This document shows positions 45,636-56,360 of a stretch of DNA of 64,000 nt, piece by piece. The position numbers and the translations under genes are program-made. The notes below the pieces were generated by a model. That model had not been told where the DNA came from and made no database searches. It saw only the letters and a list, made by a program, of their open reading frames with translations. Source of the stretch: Dugong dugon (Eukaryota > Chordata > Mammalia > Sirenia > Dugongidae); the NCBI GenBank assembly GCA_030035585.1, contig CM057469.1:120320650-120384649 (forward strand), written 5' to 3'. Within the stretch, counting starts at the first letter, position 1; each line of letters begins with the position of its first letter.

Positions 45636-45839
45636 CCCCTGGTGGCACAGTGATTAAGTCCTTGGCTGCTAACCAAAAGGTTGGTGATTCAAACCCAACA
45701 ACTGTTCCATGGGAGAAAGAAGTGGCAGTCTGTTTCCATAAAGATTACAGCCTTGGAAACTCTATGGGGCAGTTCTACTCTGTCCTCTAGGGTCGCTATG
45801 AGTTGGAATCTACTCAATGACAATGGGTTTTCTGGTTTC
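45636..45839 (+). mobile_element. AfroSINE, long variant
   Basis: Plus-strand copy: CCCCTGGTGGCACAGTGATT head, an insert GTCTGTTTCCATAAAGATTA in the middle, and tail GAGTTGGAATCTACTC then ATGGGTTTTCTGGTTTC. The middle insert is the same as in the copy interrupted by L1 D (30171-30302). Confidence 0.92.
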
Positions 45840-47454
45840 ATGCAGAAAAGTCTTTCTTCGTCTATAGACTGAAATGTGTTAATTTCTTGTTGACAAGTTT
45901 CAACATTTCTATCATTATTTAAGGCTTTGTTGGTATCATCTCTCTATAGCTTTATTTTATTCTCACAAATAAATTGTATCAATAGCAGTATTATGTTTAT
46001 AAAGATGTCTATAAAAGCACTTACTTTTTATCATTATGGTTAGACGCTGTCTGATAAATCAGTCAGTGAGTTTTTCTGGGACAATAGCTGTGTTTTTTGA
46101 TTAGCATACTCACAAGTAGGGTGAATTCTCAATGAGTGTCCATGGAGGGAGCGGTTGAGTTGAAGAAGACAAATACCAATTAAACAGGTTGAAGAGATTT
46201 CTAAGAAGCATAAAAAACTAACATTTGAAAGTAATTTCCCCATCGTGCTGGTGTTAGATACAAGCTTTTTTATGTAGTTGTCCACATCAGAGAAAAGTTG
46301 TAGAGAGGATTAAACATCAGTACAGTAGTTGGCCCAAATATTCTATAATATCTACTCCAAATTATTAAAAAAATAATAATTTACATATAAAATACCAAAC
46401 AATCAAATATTTAAGGCTTGCCAAATACTTGTTAAGTCACAAATGATTCATCAGTTTTCCGTGTGCGAAGGGCTGTTTCCTTCTATTCACATCTATCCAA
46501 CGGGCTTTTCTATGTGTATGAGTGATGTGTAGTCTTCCCTATAGTTGTAGAGGCACTTTACATGTAATTTACATCAATATCTGTTAAATGTTAATAAAGG
46601 CGTGGATCTCTTTGGTTCAGACCTTTGTCTAATACCTTGGACTAAATAAAATAACCTGTGACATAGCTTCCTTTCGAATGTACACTGTTATGTAAGTTAT
46701 TTTTTTTAAAAGCACCAAACTTGAAGTTCTGTCTTTTTTCAGAGGCTTTGTGAAATACTTATGTAATGTCCAAACGTACTGTGGAAATAAATGAAAGAGA
46801 ATAACTATTTCAGCTATAACGTCAGTGCTTCAACTTTCACCTCTGTGTTCTGGAATGCACATCCACAGCCCTGACCTCTACTCCTGCACCAGCATCTCAG
46901 GTGGTGAACTTATTATCTTGACCACAAACAGGCTCTATTTCCAAATACCTCTGCCTTTTGAATATTCCTCTGTCCCTCTGTACAACCTTGAGATTTTAAA
47001 GTTTTATAACTTCAGCTGGTTTTAAATGTTTCATCCAAAATAATATAAAACGTTCTATTTTTTACAGTACTTATTAAAACACTAAGCAGTGTTTAGAACA
47101 TTATAAATCAATTTTGTATTACCCTCCAAACAGCCGATTTAATTCACTTTTCAAAATATAGAAATAATCTAATTTTTTACTTTAAACCTAAATGCCTATC
47201 ATTCACATTGATCATTTCTTTGTCTACATTTTCTTTTGTGTAGATTTACTTTTATTATTTTTTGAATGATAAAAAATAATATTATGCAACATAAAGAGAG
47301 GTAAAAATCACAGTTTAATGTCTTAAGCAATGCAAAATATATTGACATTAGCTTAATTAAAAATAAAGCATTCTAAGCATTAGCAAAGAGGGAACACATG
47401 TCCCACTGTCCTTAAATTAAAAGCATGAATTAAATTTATATGTTTTTTATTTAC
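45840..47454. other. Unassigned AT-rich intergenic sequence
   Basis: No supported gene. A less AT-rich patch at about 46820-47010 (open 46825-47025 on plus) has no recognisable product; it may be an old interspersed repeat. Confidence 0.45.
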
Positions 47455-47960
47455 AATTTAGAGCAGTTACACAGGATCAGATCCTTCAAAGGACTCGTAA
47501 GACCCCAAAGCTTTAGTAAAGGTAAAAGATGTGGTGCATTAGGAGAAATAATGTGATGGTAGGTCAAGAGGCCCGAGATTTCAGACATAGCTGTCCAGGA
47601 CCTCTTTTCAGCTGTCATAGATGCAGCTGAGCTGTGAACCACTAAGGTATGATGAGATACCTTGGCCTCAGGTAGCCAAGGCACAAGTTTATTAAGGAGT
47701 CTTTTATACCCTTCCCTATCCAACCAAGGTTTGTAATTCATCAAACCAGGTGCAAACCATCAATCTATATATTATCAATAATTAACGTAGAAAAGTAGAA
47801 TAGGGTGCCTCCAGGGGGGAGTTTTAGACCTAAATTGTATATCGTAGATCACTAGCTAGTACATCTCATCCTAATCTTGGCTAAGGGTCAGTACCATGTT
47901 TTCAGGCATCTCTGAGGTAAGCATAAAGACACCACAGACCAGCTGTTGGGTGGGAACCTG
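47455..47960 (-). mobile_element. Possible ERV LTR relic
   Basis: Read on the minus strand, about 500 bp has LTR-like order: a U3-like part, a TATAAAAG box near 47705, then a CTTAATAAACTTG polyadenylation-type site near 47690. No internal viral genes are seen. The ends are uncertain, and if real this is a solo LTR. The family cannot be named from sequence alone. Confidence 0.35.
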
Positions 47961-48539
47961 AAAATGACATTTTAACTTTCTTTTCCTCTCAGTTCCTAAA
48001 TTTATTTCTAAAAATTAATAAGTTGAGGCAATTTTTTTCAGTTCAGTCTGTATTCTCAGCTTTAATTGAATACTCTTCCTAACAGAGGTTCCAGTTGCCT
48101 CTCCCACAAGTAAGTGCCCTGCCGAGGATTTCAGTATCACAAATACTGGACAAGTGAGAATGGAAAGTAGTGCACAGATCAACACTTGTGTGGGGAAAGG
48201 CAACAACTACAGTATGTGCTTTCCACATGAAGGTATCGTCTGACAAACTGAAATAGAATCTGAAGGAAGAGGATTGTGACTATTAGTATTTGGAGCAAAT
48301 CAGTCCACCAGAAGTCTTCAGATCTGAACCAAATATCAACTGTAGTTGCATGTACCTATAACAATACATTTTTTTGTAAAATTTCACAAATAAAGACATT
48401 GTGTTTAGGAACAGAAATAAATGTAAAAATAATCAATATTCTTTAATAAAATGAAAGCAGGGCCTATATTTATGCTCCTTAGTAAGATAAAGAATTATTC
48501 ATAATTCCTGTATGGAATTGTTAAAAAAACAAAAAAAAA
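47961..48539. other. Unassigned intergenic sequence
   Basis: No gene or named repeat is seen. Confidence 0.5.
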
Positions 48540-48722
48540 AATTGTTGTCCAGTCAATCCCAAACTGTGTCAGAGTAGAACTGTACTCCACAAGGTTTTCA
48601 GTGGCTAATTTTGGGGATGTAGATCGCCGGGCCTTTTTTGCAAGGCACTTCTGACTGAACACAAACCCCCAGTCTTTCAGTTAGCAGCCTAGCTCAGTAA
48701 TCATTTTGCACCATTCAGCAAA
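48540..48722 (-). mobile_element. AfroSINE, long type, diverged
   Basis: Minus-strand copy: GTCCAGTCAATCCCAAACTG, AGTAGAACTGTACTCC, TTTTCAGTGGCTAATTTT, GTAGATCGCCGGGCC. More diverged than its neighbours. Confidence 0.82.
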
Positions 48723-49266
48723 GCCATACTATTGTTAACAAGCCCTCAAAATTGGGAGCAGGGGAAATACCTACCAAAAAAAAAAAAAAAAAGTATGACA
48801 TAAATAAAAAACGTTAGAATGGGATAATTGTAGAAAGATATTTTACACAAACTTGGACACTGTATATGAAACACATAAAAGATAGTGAAGAACTCAGTAT
48901 CCTTTTTCCTTTCTAATACGTCTTCTCTAACAACACTCACTGCTCAGCTTTCCATGCTTTTCTTAACTTTCTAGGAACACTGTCAATCTGAAGCAGGTTC
49001 AGAGCTCAAGTACTGACTGTACTACCTCATAATGGCATCAGACTCCATGTCATTATGGGCAGAAGGAAGGGTGAGAATTGACTCAAGTGAAGGAATTTGT
49101 TGCCTTATACAAGTGTGTAAAAACACGCCCCTTTCCCTGTATGTACAATTACGTCCCACCTCCACTAGCACTTTAACAAGAGTCTAAGACTATAATATTT
49201 TCATCTTGATACAGCCATATGACTTCTCTGGTATTTATTTCAACCCATTATGATAAGAGCATGAAG
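48723..49266. other. Unassigned intergenic sequence
   Basis: Contains an A-run at about 48776-48792. No gene or named repeat. Confidence 0.5.
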
Positions 49267-49276
49267 TGTTGATAAA
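49267..49276 (+). repeat. 10-bp target-site duplication, left copy (fold-back SINE)
   Basis: TGTTGATAAA, repeated exactly at 49447-49456. Confidence 0.8.
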
Positions 49277-49446
49277 ACCAGTTGCTGTCAAGTTGATTCC
49301 TACTCATAGCAACTCCATAGGATAGTGTAGAATTGCCACATAGGGTTTCCAAAGAGCGGCTGGTGGATTCGAACTGTCAACCTTTTCATTAGCAGCCAAA
49401 CGCTTAACCACTGCTCCCCGTAATTCAACTTGACAGCAATGGGTTA
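49277..49446 (-). mobile_element. AfroSINE with an inverted copy of its own tail at the 5' end
   Basis: The body (49277-49420) is a minus-strand AfroSINE starting on its tail side with CAGTTGCTGTCAAGTTGATT. Instead of the normal GGGCTCC head it ends with AATTCAACTTGACAGCAATG (49422-49441), which is the reverse complement of the tail side. The whole is enclosed by the 10-bp duplication, so the inverted piece arrived in the same insertion event. Confidence 0.82.
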
Positions 49447-49456
49447 TGTTGATAAA
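49447..49456 (+). repeat. 10-bp target-site duplication, right copy (fold-back SINE)
   Basis: TGTTGATAAA, identical to 49267-49276. Confidence 0.8.
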
Positions 49457-50392
49457 GACCCGTTTAAATGGAAGTTTTAATATATCCATGACAGGGGAGA
49501 CAATTAGCTATAAGGTATTCAAAAGTAGTCCAAAATAAAGATATAAATTTTTAGATTGTTTTCAATACTTGTGATATCTTCTCCATCTCATAGTTTTGTT
49601 CTCTTTGGGTTTCATAACAATACCCCACTTTGTACAATCTCTAGTAACTTAGCCCCCTAAGATCCTAAGATCAAAATCAGATTTTGAAATAATCAGAGAC
49701 ACTGTAATTGGTTTCTAGGAGAACGCAAATATGTCAATTTAACACACATTAATATGATTCAAAACCAATACAATCACCTATAGTAATGTTTTACTGTCCT
49801 CTTTAATTTTCATCTTATTTCGGTTCTTTATAAATAGAACTACTATCTATATCTACTCTGGGTGAGTAGAGACAATATGAAGGGAGATGAGAAGACTCAA
49901 CAGTACTATTATACATTTCTATTAGAAATGATAATTCTTGGAGGACTCAAACAATAATTTTATCATTCTGGGCACTTATTCCAGAACTTGCCTATAAGCC
50001 ATGAAACTTTTCAATAGATTTGAATTTATTTGATTTTTTTTCCCCAAATGAATACTAATCGGTTGTTTCCCACTCTGAGGCAGCCAACAATTGGTAAGTT
50101 TTATGCATCAAACATAGGAGAGATGAAGCCAAAATATTCTAAAATAACATTGAGAAGTCTACTACAACTGAGAAAGTGTAGAATTCATGCTAATACAGGT
50201 TTATTATAGTGCCTAATTCTGAAAAACAAAAATAAACCGATTTTAAAAATGCATAGTTAGTGTTAGGCTACCACCACTTAGGCAAACATCAGAGAATTCT
50301 GCCAACGTAATTAAAGACTTGCCCAATATCACCTTGTCTTTTTTCTCAGATGTGTTCCTTTTCTTTTCTATGCTACTAGTTAGTTACCTTCC
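49457..50392. other. Unassigned AT-rich sequence
   Basis: No gene or named repeat is seen. Confidence 0.5.
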
Positions 50393-50397
50393 ATATT

Positions 50398-50909
50398 TGT
50401 GTTTGTTATCTAGTTAACAGAAATACCATAAATGGATGACACTAACAAAGAGAAATTTATTCTCTCACAGTCTAGGAGGCTAGAAGTCTGAATTCAGGGT
50501 GCCAACTCCAGGGGAAACCTTTGTCTCTTTGCTCTGGAGGAAGGTCCTTGTCATTAATCTTTCCGTGGTCTATGAGCTTCTCTGAGCAGGAACCTCGAGT
50601 CCAAAGGATGTGCTCTGCTCCTGGCATTACTTTCTTTGTATTATGAGGTCCTCCTGTCTCTCTGCTCACTTATCTCTTTTATATCTCAAAAGAGATTGAC
50701 TCAATACAGGATGCAGTCTTGTAGCTTGAGTCCTGCCTCATTAACCTAACTGCGACTATTCCGACCTCATCAACATCATAGAGATAGGATTTACAACACA
50801 CAGGAAAATCACATCAGATGACAAAACGGTGGACAATCACACAACACTGGGAATTAAGGCCTAGCCAAATTGACACACACTTTAGGGGGACACAATTCAA
50901 TCCATGACA
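50398..50909 (-). mobile_element. MaLR-type solo LTR (second copy of the 38201 family)
   Basis: A 512-bp fossil LTR that matches 38201-38680 along its length (TCTCACAGTCTAGGAGGCTA, TCTTTTATATCTCAAAAGAG, CACAATTCAATCCATGACA). It has a perfect 5-bp duplication ATATT (50393-50397 and 50910-50914). No internal region. Same minus orientation as the first copy. It holds about 30 bp near 50815-50845 that the other copy lacks. Confidence 0.86.
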
Positions 50910-50914
50910 ATATT

Positions 50915-52999
50915 GAACACAACAAAACTGAATCATGCCTGTTTTTGCACCAGTGAATTCTGGGCATCAGGAAAGGCAAATATGGTGACAATGGTATTCA
51001 AATAAAACACAGGGTATACTTTGGACTTGAATACACTATGATGATTATAGTTCATCTTTTCTGATCCTTCTGAAAAGTTGTATACATGTGCAGATAATTT
51101 CTACTGGAAGCTTCATCTTGAAACAGTAGTATAGGCAGCCTAGAAACATATTTTGTGTGTTTGTTGGTTTTCCAAGAAGAACCATGAAAGGAACCCAATA
51201 TATCTTATTATTTGAAGAAACTCCCAGTGTTATTAACAAATAAGAGAAAAAAATATGAAAACTGTATTAACTTAATGGCGTCCTAGATATTAATGTCTAG
51301 GTTTTTTTTTTTTATTTCCAAATGAGCCAACATATACTTAAAATATTTATTTTAATATTCACATGTTTGGATTTTGCTGTTTTAATCTCAATATTTCTTT
51401 CCTTGTGTTTTTCTTCACTAACAGAGATGTTCATTATTTGTTAAAGGCAATTCAACTGCTGATGCTCTTTTTTGTCTGTCCTTACAGGTTCCTTTACTAT
51501 GATATTCAAAAAGATTGTCATCAGGTGGCACATAATAGCATCAAGATAGGCTCTTCACTCTGTAAACAATCCAGTACAGTTTATTCCTGCATTGAAGTCA
51601 CCAGGATGATAAACAGTGGAAATGTCTGTGTCCAGGGCAGAGATGCACAAAATAAATCGCTTGCTCCTTAGAGATTTGCAGATAAAAATGAACAGTATTC
51701 AGATGATAAGGGTCGAAGAGTACCTTCTTAACAATTTTTGAAGAAAAAGATGCAACTAAGAAGACTCCTGTAAAAAGTAAATCTCTACAGGATATTGAGT
51801 GTCCCCAGATTAAAATTTCAAATCTGATTTTAATTTCTAAAAACTCTTGCAATTTACAGATTACTTGAGTTCAGTACTTCGCAAATTTCCCACAATAATA
51901 TTAAATAAAATTGAGGATATCAGAGGAAAAAATCAGATAACTGAACAACTAAACTTATTTGTTAAGTATGTCAAACATCGTAATTGAGGAGCTTTCACAA
52001 AGATTATTTTGGTTGATTGAAAAATCCCAACAGTCCAGGTACCATGACAATATCAACTGGGTTCTGTAAATCAGAAAAGACAGATAATGCTGTCAGTTTC
52101 TTAAGTTTCCTTATATTACTGATTTTAGCATATGCCCATGATAATTCCACATTGTCTTTACTCTCAGATGTCTCCATTATTATTATAAACTATTCCCAGA
52201 ACAGAGCTTTTTAACTTTGAAAAAGTGGAAAGTAAACTTAAAGGTTATCAATCATGAGTGGTTCTTAGGAAATGAAGTTTGGGGGAAAATAGTTGAATAT
52301 TTGCATGAACTTTTTCATTTTGTTGTAATTGTGCATCTTCATATGAAGGATCAGAGGGAATACAGTGTCCAAAAATTTTATAATCTCAGGAAAATCTCTA
52401 AATTAATGCAAACAAAAAATGCCAAGTTTTCCAAAATAAAACATTTCCATTGTCACATTGAGTTATTTGCATTAAAGTACCAACCAATAAATTGCCCAGA
52501 AATCCAGTTTTTTGACCATTCTTTCATATAAGAAACATTTTTCAGCCACATTTAAGTATGAATTTCTATTTGAATAAAGAAAGGAAATGTTAGTTATCCA
52601 TACTTTTGGTAATTCAAAGACGAACTCTTAGTTTTTATTTCCTGTAAATTATTACATGTGCAGTATGAATTAATGGTTTAATTTTCTACCAATGTCAACA
52701 GGCCAACTTATTTAATTTTGTGATATATAAATTATATATCTAGAGCTTTAGTGATACCATTAGAACAGAAAGAAATTCAGATACGGATCTTCATTTTCAT
52801 GAAACCAGAATTTATATTAAGCTGATATTTTATCTCAATTTTATTCGACACTCAGGTGTAACGTATTATTACAAAATTAGTTCACTAGATTTCTCTATTT
52901 CTACTTTCTCTGAAGGACACAGATAACTCTGTTACTATCAAGTGAAACTAAAATATACATATTATATTAGTCCCATCCTCAAACTTTAACCCCAGATCT
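50915..52999. other. Unassigned AT-rich intergenic stretch
   Basis: I cannot support any gene. A 102-codon plus frame at 51363-51671 contains an acceptor-like CTGTCCTTACAG at 51477-51488, but there is no matching donor or family signal. A 104-codon plus frame at 52217-52531 is also without known motifs. Confidence 0.45.
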
Positions 53000-55130
53000 C
53001 CATTAACTATATTTATTTACTGAAGTACAATATACATGCAGATATCAATTAGGTAGTTGTATTTAAGGGTTGGTAATACAGAGAAGAAATGAAAAATTTG
53101 TGATTGAAGTGACAAATGTGGTAAATACTAGAGGCTAGATTAAATCATGAAGGAAGTGAGTGGTGATAGGTTTGAGGAAAAGTTCAAGAACTGATTCATG
53201 GGCAATGCCAAGATTTAGTGAGTAGCAAGATAGAAATGTAAAAAGGAAATAAAAAAATGAGATAGATGTCTTTGAGATAAGAAGGGCATCAGAAGAGCAT
53301 GTTGTCCCAAAGACCAAGTTAAAACAAACAAACAAACAAAACATATATCCAAGGGGAGGAGAGTGTGACCAACTGTTATCTATCATCCAGCAGTGTCAGC
53401 TGCTGTTGATAGTTCAAGTAAGACAAGGATTAAGAATGAACCATTGCATTTATAAGTATGGATATAATTTCTGTTCTTGACAAGAGAAATTCCATTAAAG
53501 TGGCTTCAGTGAAAGCCTGATTAGTATGATGAAAATAATGGAACAAAGTAAGTAGAGACAAACTTCTATTAATTATTCTGAGAAATAAAAGAGAAATGGG
53601 CCAAGACTGCAGATGGAAGTTAGGATGGAATTTTTTAGTTCTTTTAAAGATGGAAAAAAAAATCACAGCATATTTTTATGCTCTTAGAATGACTTGGTGC
53701 AGAGGGAATTGAGTGGCAAGAGAGAAAGTGGTATATTGCTGAAGGAATGAACAGCAAGAGAGCATAAGACACAATGCATTCATGCAAACTTTGGTCTTAT
53801 CTGGGGGCATAGAGTTCTCTTCTAGAGTAGCAAAGAAGATGGGCTACAAATTACGGATGCAGGTCTATGTGGTGCTGGGCCTGGTGGAAATTTGCATCTG
53901 ATTATGCAAAATTTCCCTTAAGAAAGCAAGGCGGTAAGATAAGAGTGAAGATTGGAGAAGTGATGTTGCAGGTTTGAGAAAAGAAGAGTAGTTTTAAAGT
54001 ATTCTTCCAGGAGAGTGAGTGAAAATATAACATAGGAAGCTATGTAATTGTCAAACAGATCACAGGGTCCCCATTAGATAAGGAATCCTTAATTTAGAAT
54101 GAACTGAGAGTACTGGGTGGTGTTTTTCTCTAGCTATGATCAGCAGTCCAGGTACAAGTACAGAGGAGATGAAATCCAGTAGTCCAGTTTGCCCTCAACA
54201 TATAATTACAAAAAAATGAGATGGCAGAAAGAAAATATGTCAGATAGTGAATATAATAACAGATCATTGAAATTATATTGGATAAGAAAGGAAGTGAGAA
54301 CATGAGGGGGGAAAGAAGTGCAAAAAGGCAGAAGATCAAGAGATTATAGCTCCTAGTGGGGTCTTGATATTATTTCAGTCAGTGCATTCATGGACTTCAG
54401 ATGAAAAATAGGTGGATGTGATGGAGGTCAAAGAGTAGATTGCTTGAAATTAAGATTTGAAAAATTTTTAATTAGTGATAATGATGAGAACTAAATTATA
54501 ATTATGGTATTGAGTGTTGTTGTTACATGCCATCTAGTTGGTTCCAAACTCCTAGTGACCCTATGGATAATAGAACGAGATGCTGCCTGATCCTGAACCA
54601 TCCTCACAATCATTGTTATGCTTGAGCCCAATGTTGCAGCCACTGTGTCAATCCATCTTGTTGAGGCTCTTCCTCTTTTTGCTGACTCTCTACTTTACCA
54701 AGCATGAAGTCCTTTTCCAGGACCAGCCCTTGCTGATAACACGTCCAAAGTACGTGAGAGGAAGTATCATCATCCTTGCTTCTATTGAGTAGCTGTAGGA
54801 AAATTGAGGACAAGTCATTGAAGAAAAGCAGATCAAAGAATTGAAGTGCCAGGATACTGGAAAGATCATCTTGGTGAATATGAAAACACAAAGAGTGATA
54901 GCAGAAATAGCCTTGAAGAGAGTTACAGCAAACCCGTAGTGCAGTATTTAAATCAATAAGTGAAGAGGATGCTCTAGTCTGGGGTCTGTAGATGACTGTA
55001 ACATGAAGAGGTACGGTCCTGAGTTAAATGACCAGCAACAGCTAAAGCACGTGGAAGTGGAAATGGTTTTAGAGAAACTGCTTGCTGTCATTTGTGGAGT
55101 CTCATTAGATATCCAGACTTTGGTAGATTC
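53000..55130 (-). mobile_element. Long ancient interspersed repeat, probably L2-clade LINE
   Basis: A long stretch that matches, in order, a well-known mammalian repeat from memory: GAGTGTGACCAACTGTTATC, then CAAGTAAGACAAGGATTAAG, then TTCTGTTCTTGACAAGAGAA, then AAAAGAGAAATGGGCCAAG, and from 54130 to about 54480 further blocks. It appears to resume after the RTE insert (54516-54782). In the repeats I remember, this sequence is continuous with the reverse complement of L2 3' ends, which suggests an L2-type LINE in minus orientation. Family and strand are uncertain. Confidence 0.45.
54516..54782 (-). mobile_element. RTE/BovB-like LINE 3' end
   Basis: On the minus strand the end of an RTE-type reverse transcriptase is readable as VLEKDFMLGKVES, which is the conserved LEKDIMLGKVEG block of BovB-like LINEs. 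The 3' end (plus strand left side) reads GCCATCTAGTTGGTTCCAAA, like the AfroSINE tail, preceded by a GTT-type repeat. A short TATTGAGT repeat flanks it (54508-54515 and 54783-54790). Confidence 0.72.
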
Positions 55131-55235
55131 AACAGCTACCTAACGTCCAATCACAAGCTGGATTTTATTAGCTGAAACTAAGGTGATTAGACTTTGAAGA
55201 TATGCTTTGCAAGGACCAAATTCAAGAGATCCAAA

Positions 55236-55398
55236 CGAAAACCAAACCTATTGCAGTCGAGTCAATTCCGACTCACAGTGACCCCATAGGACTGAGCAGA
55301 ACTGCCCCACAAGGGTTCCAAGCAGCAACTAGTGCATTCGAACTGCCAGCCTTTTGGTTGGCAGCCATAGCTCTTAACCACTGTGCCACCAGGGCTCC
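55236..55398 (-). mobile_element. AfroSINE, short type
   Basis: A minus-strand copy, near complete. It carries TGCAGTCGAGTCAATTCCGA on the tail side, GTGCATTCGAACTGCC at the B box, and CACTGTGCCACCAGGGCTCC at the head. Confidence 0.93.
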
Positions 55399-55742
55399 TT
55401 TATTACATTAGAAATGTAATTACTCAGCGTTTGGAAAGACCATCCTCTTCTGATGTATAGATACTCTGTGAACAGAATTAGGACCTTCTTGAGGCAGGCA
55501 GCCCCAAGAGATAGAGACCATATGTGCTGAAATCTATACATGGGGTTGTCCATACCCAGTTGGCTTAGGCATGTGTAGTAATGAACAGAAGATATGAAAA
55601 AAGTATCTGGAAGATTTGGTTGCAGAACTAAGACTGTAGGACTTTGCCTTGTAGCTATTGTTTATTAAAATCTTTTTCTAATAATAGATATGCACTCATT
55701 TTATATTTGTGATAATTTACTCCTGAAATGTATGGCAGATGT

Positions 55743-55757
55743 TATCTTAATTTTAGA
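55743..55757 (+). repeat. 15-bp target-site duplication, left copy (RTE)
   Basis: TATCTTAATTTTAGA; repeated at 56258-56272. Confidence 0.83.
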
Positions 55758-56257
55758 TAAATGTTAGATGATGGATGATATGTAGATAAATAGATAGATA
55801 CATATGCCATCCATTCAGCTCTGACTCATGGCAACCTGTGTACAAGAGAATGAAACATTGCCTGGTCCTGTGTCGTACTTCAGACTGAAGGAGTGTTCAA
55901 GTCCATTGTTGTGGCTACTGTGCTAATCCATCTCACCTACTAAGGGTCTCTTCATCCTTGTTGGGCCACTATTTCATCAAATATAGTGTTCTCCTCTAAC
56001 AATTGATCCCTTCTTATGATGTGTCCAAAGCAAGCAAGTCAGACAATATTCTATTGTGATCTGTAGGATTTCCAGTGGCTGATATTTGCAAGTACGTCTC
56101 AAGCCTTTCTTCCTAGTCTGCCTTAGTCTGGAAGTCCCACTGAAACCTGTCCACCATGGATGACACTGCTGGTATTTGAAATACCAGTGGCATAGTTTTT
56201 AACATCACAACAACACGCAAGCCATCACAGTACAAGAAACTGATAAGACAGGTGGTG
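55758..56257 (-). mobile_element. RTE/BovB-like LINE 3' end with microsatellite tail
   Basis: About 500 bp between perfect 15-bp duplications. On the minus strand it is the 3' end of an RTE-type LINE: ORF remnants, then the tail GTTGCCATGAGTCAGAGCTG, then a GATA/GATG-type microsatellite (55765-55803) in place of poly-A, as RTE elements typically have. No open frame remains. Confidence 0.78.
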
Positions 56258-56272
56258 TATCTTAATTTTAGA
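56258..56272 (+). repeat. 15-bp target-site duplication, right copy (RTE)
   Basis: TATCTTAATTTTAGA, identical to 55743-55757. The following sequence (AGACACAGAGGCTAATTAA) looks like an antisense MIR, so the RTE inserted at the edge of a MIR. Confidence 0.83.
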
Positions 56273-56360
56273 GATGCTTACAATGAGAATCACAGACACA
56301 GAGGCTAATTAACAAGCCAGAAGCAAAATTGTTGGAGCGGAGATTTGGAGCCCTACATTA
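56258..56360 (-). mobile_element. Probable MIR relic
   Basis: Antisense MIR-like order: TTTTAGAGATGCTTACAATG, CACAGAGGCTAATTAAC, GCGGAGATTTGGAGCCC. Diverged. Confidence 0.5.

Noticed and set aside
43414-45872. Short plus-strand frames with a GSLNPPATPWKPY-like motif
   Set aside because: This motif is the translated body of AfroSINEs, seen in several copies here, not a protein family.
51363-51671. Possible exon with acceptor-like CTGTCCTTACAG
   Set aside because: The translation has no recognised motif, no donor site or neighbouring exon is evident, and such acceptor-like strings are common by chance.
52217-52531. 104-codon plus-strand frame
   Set aside because: No recognisable domain and no exon context; considered a chance frame.
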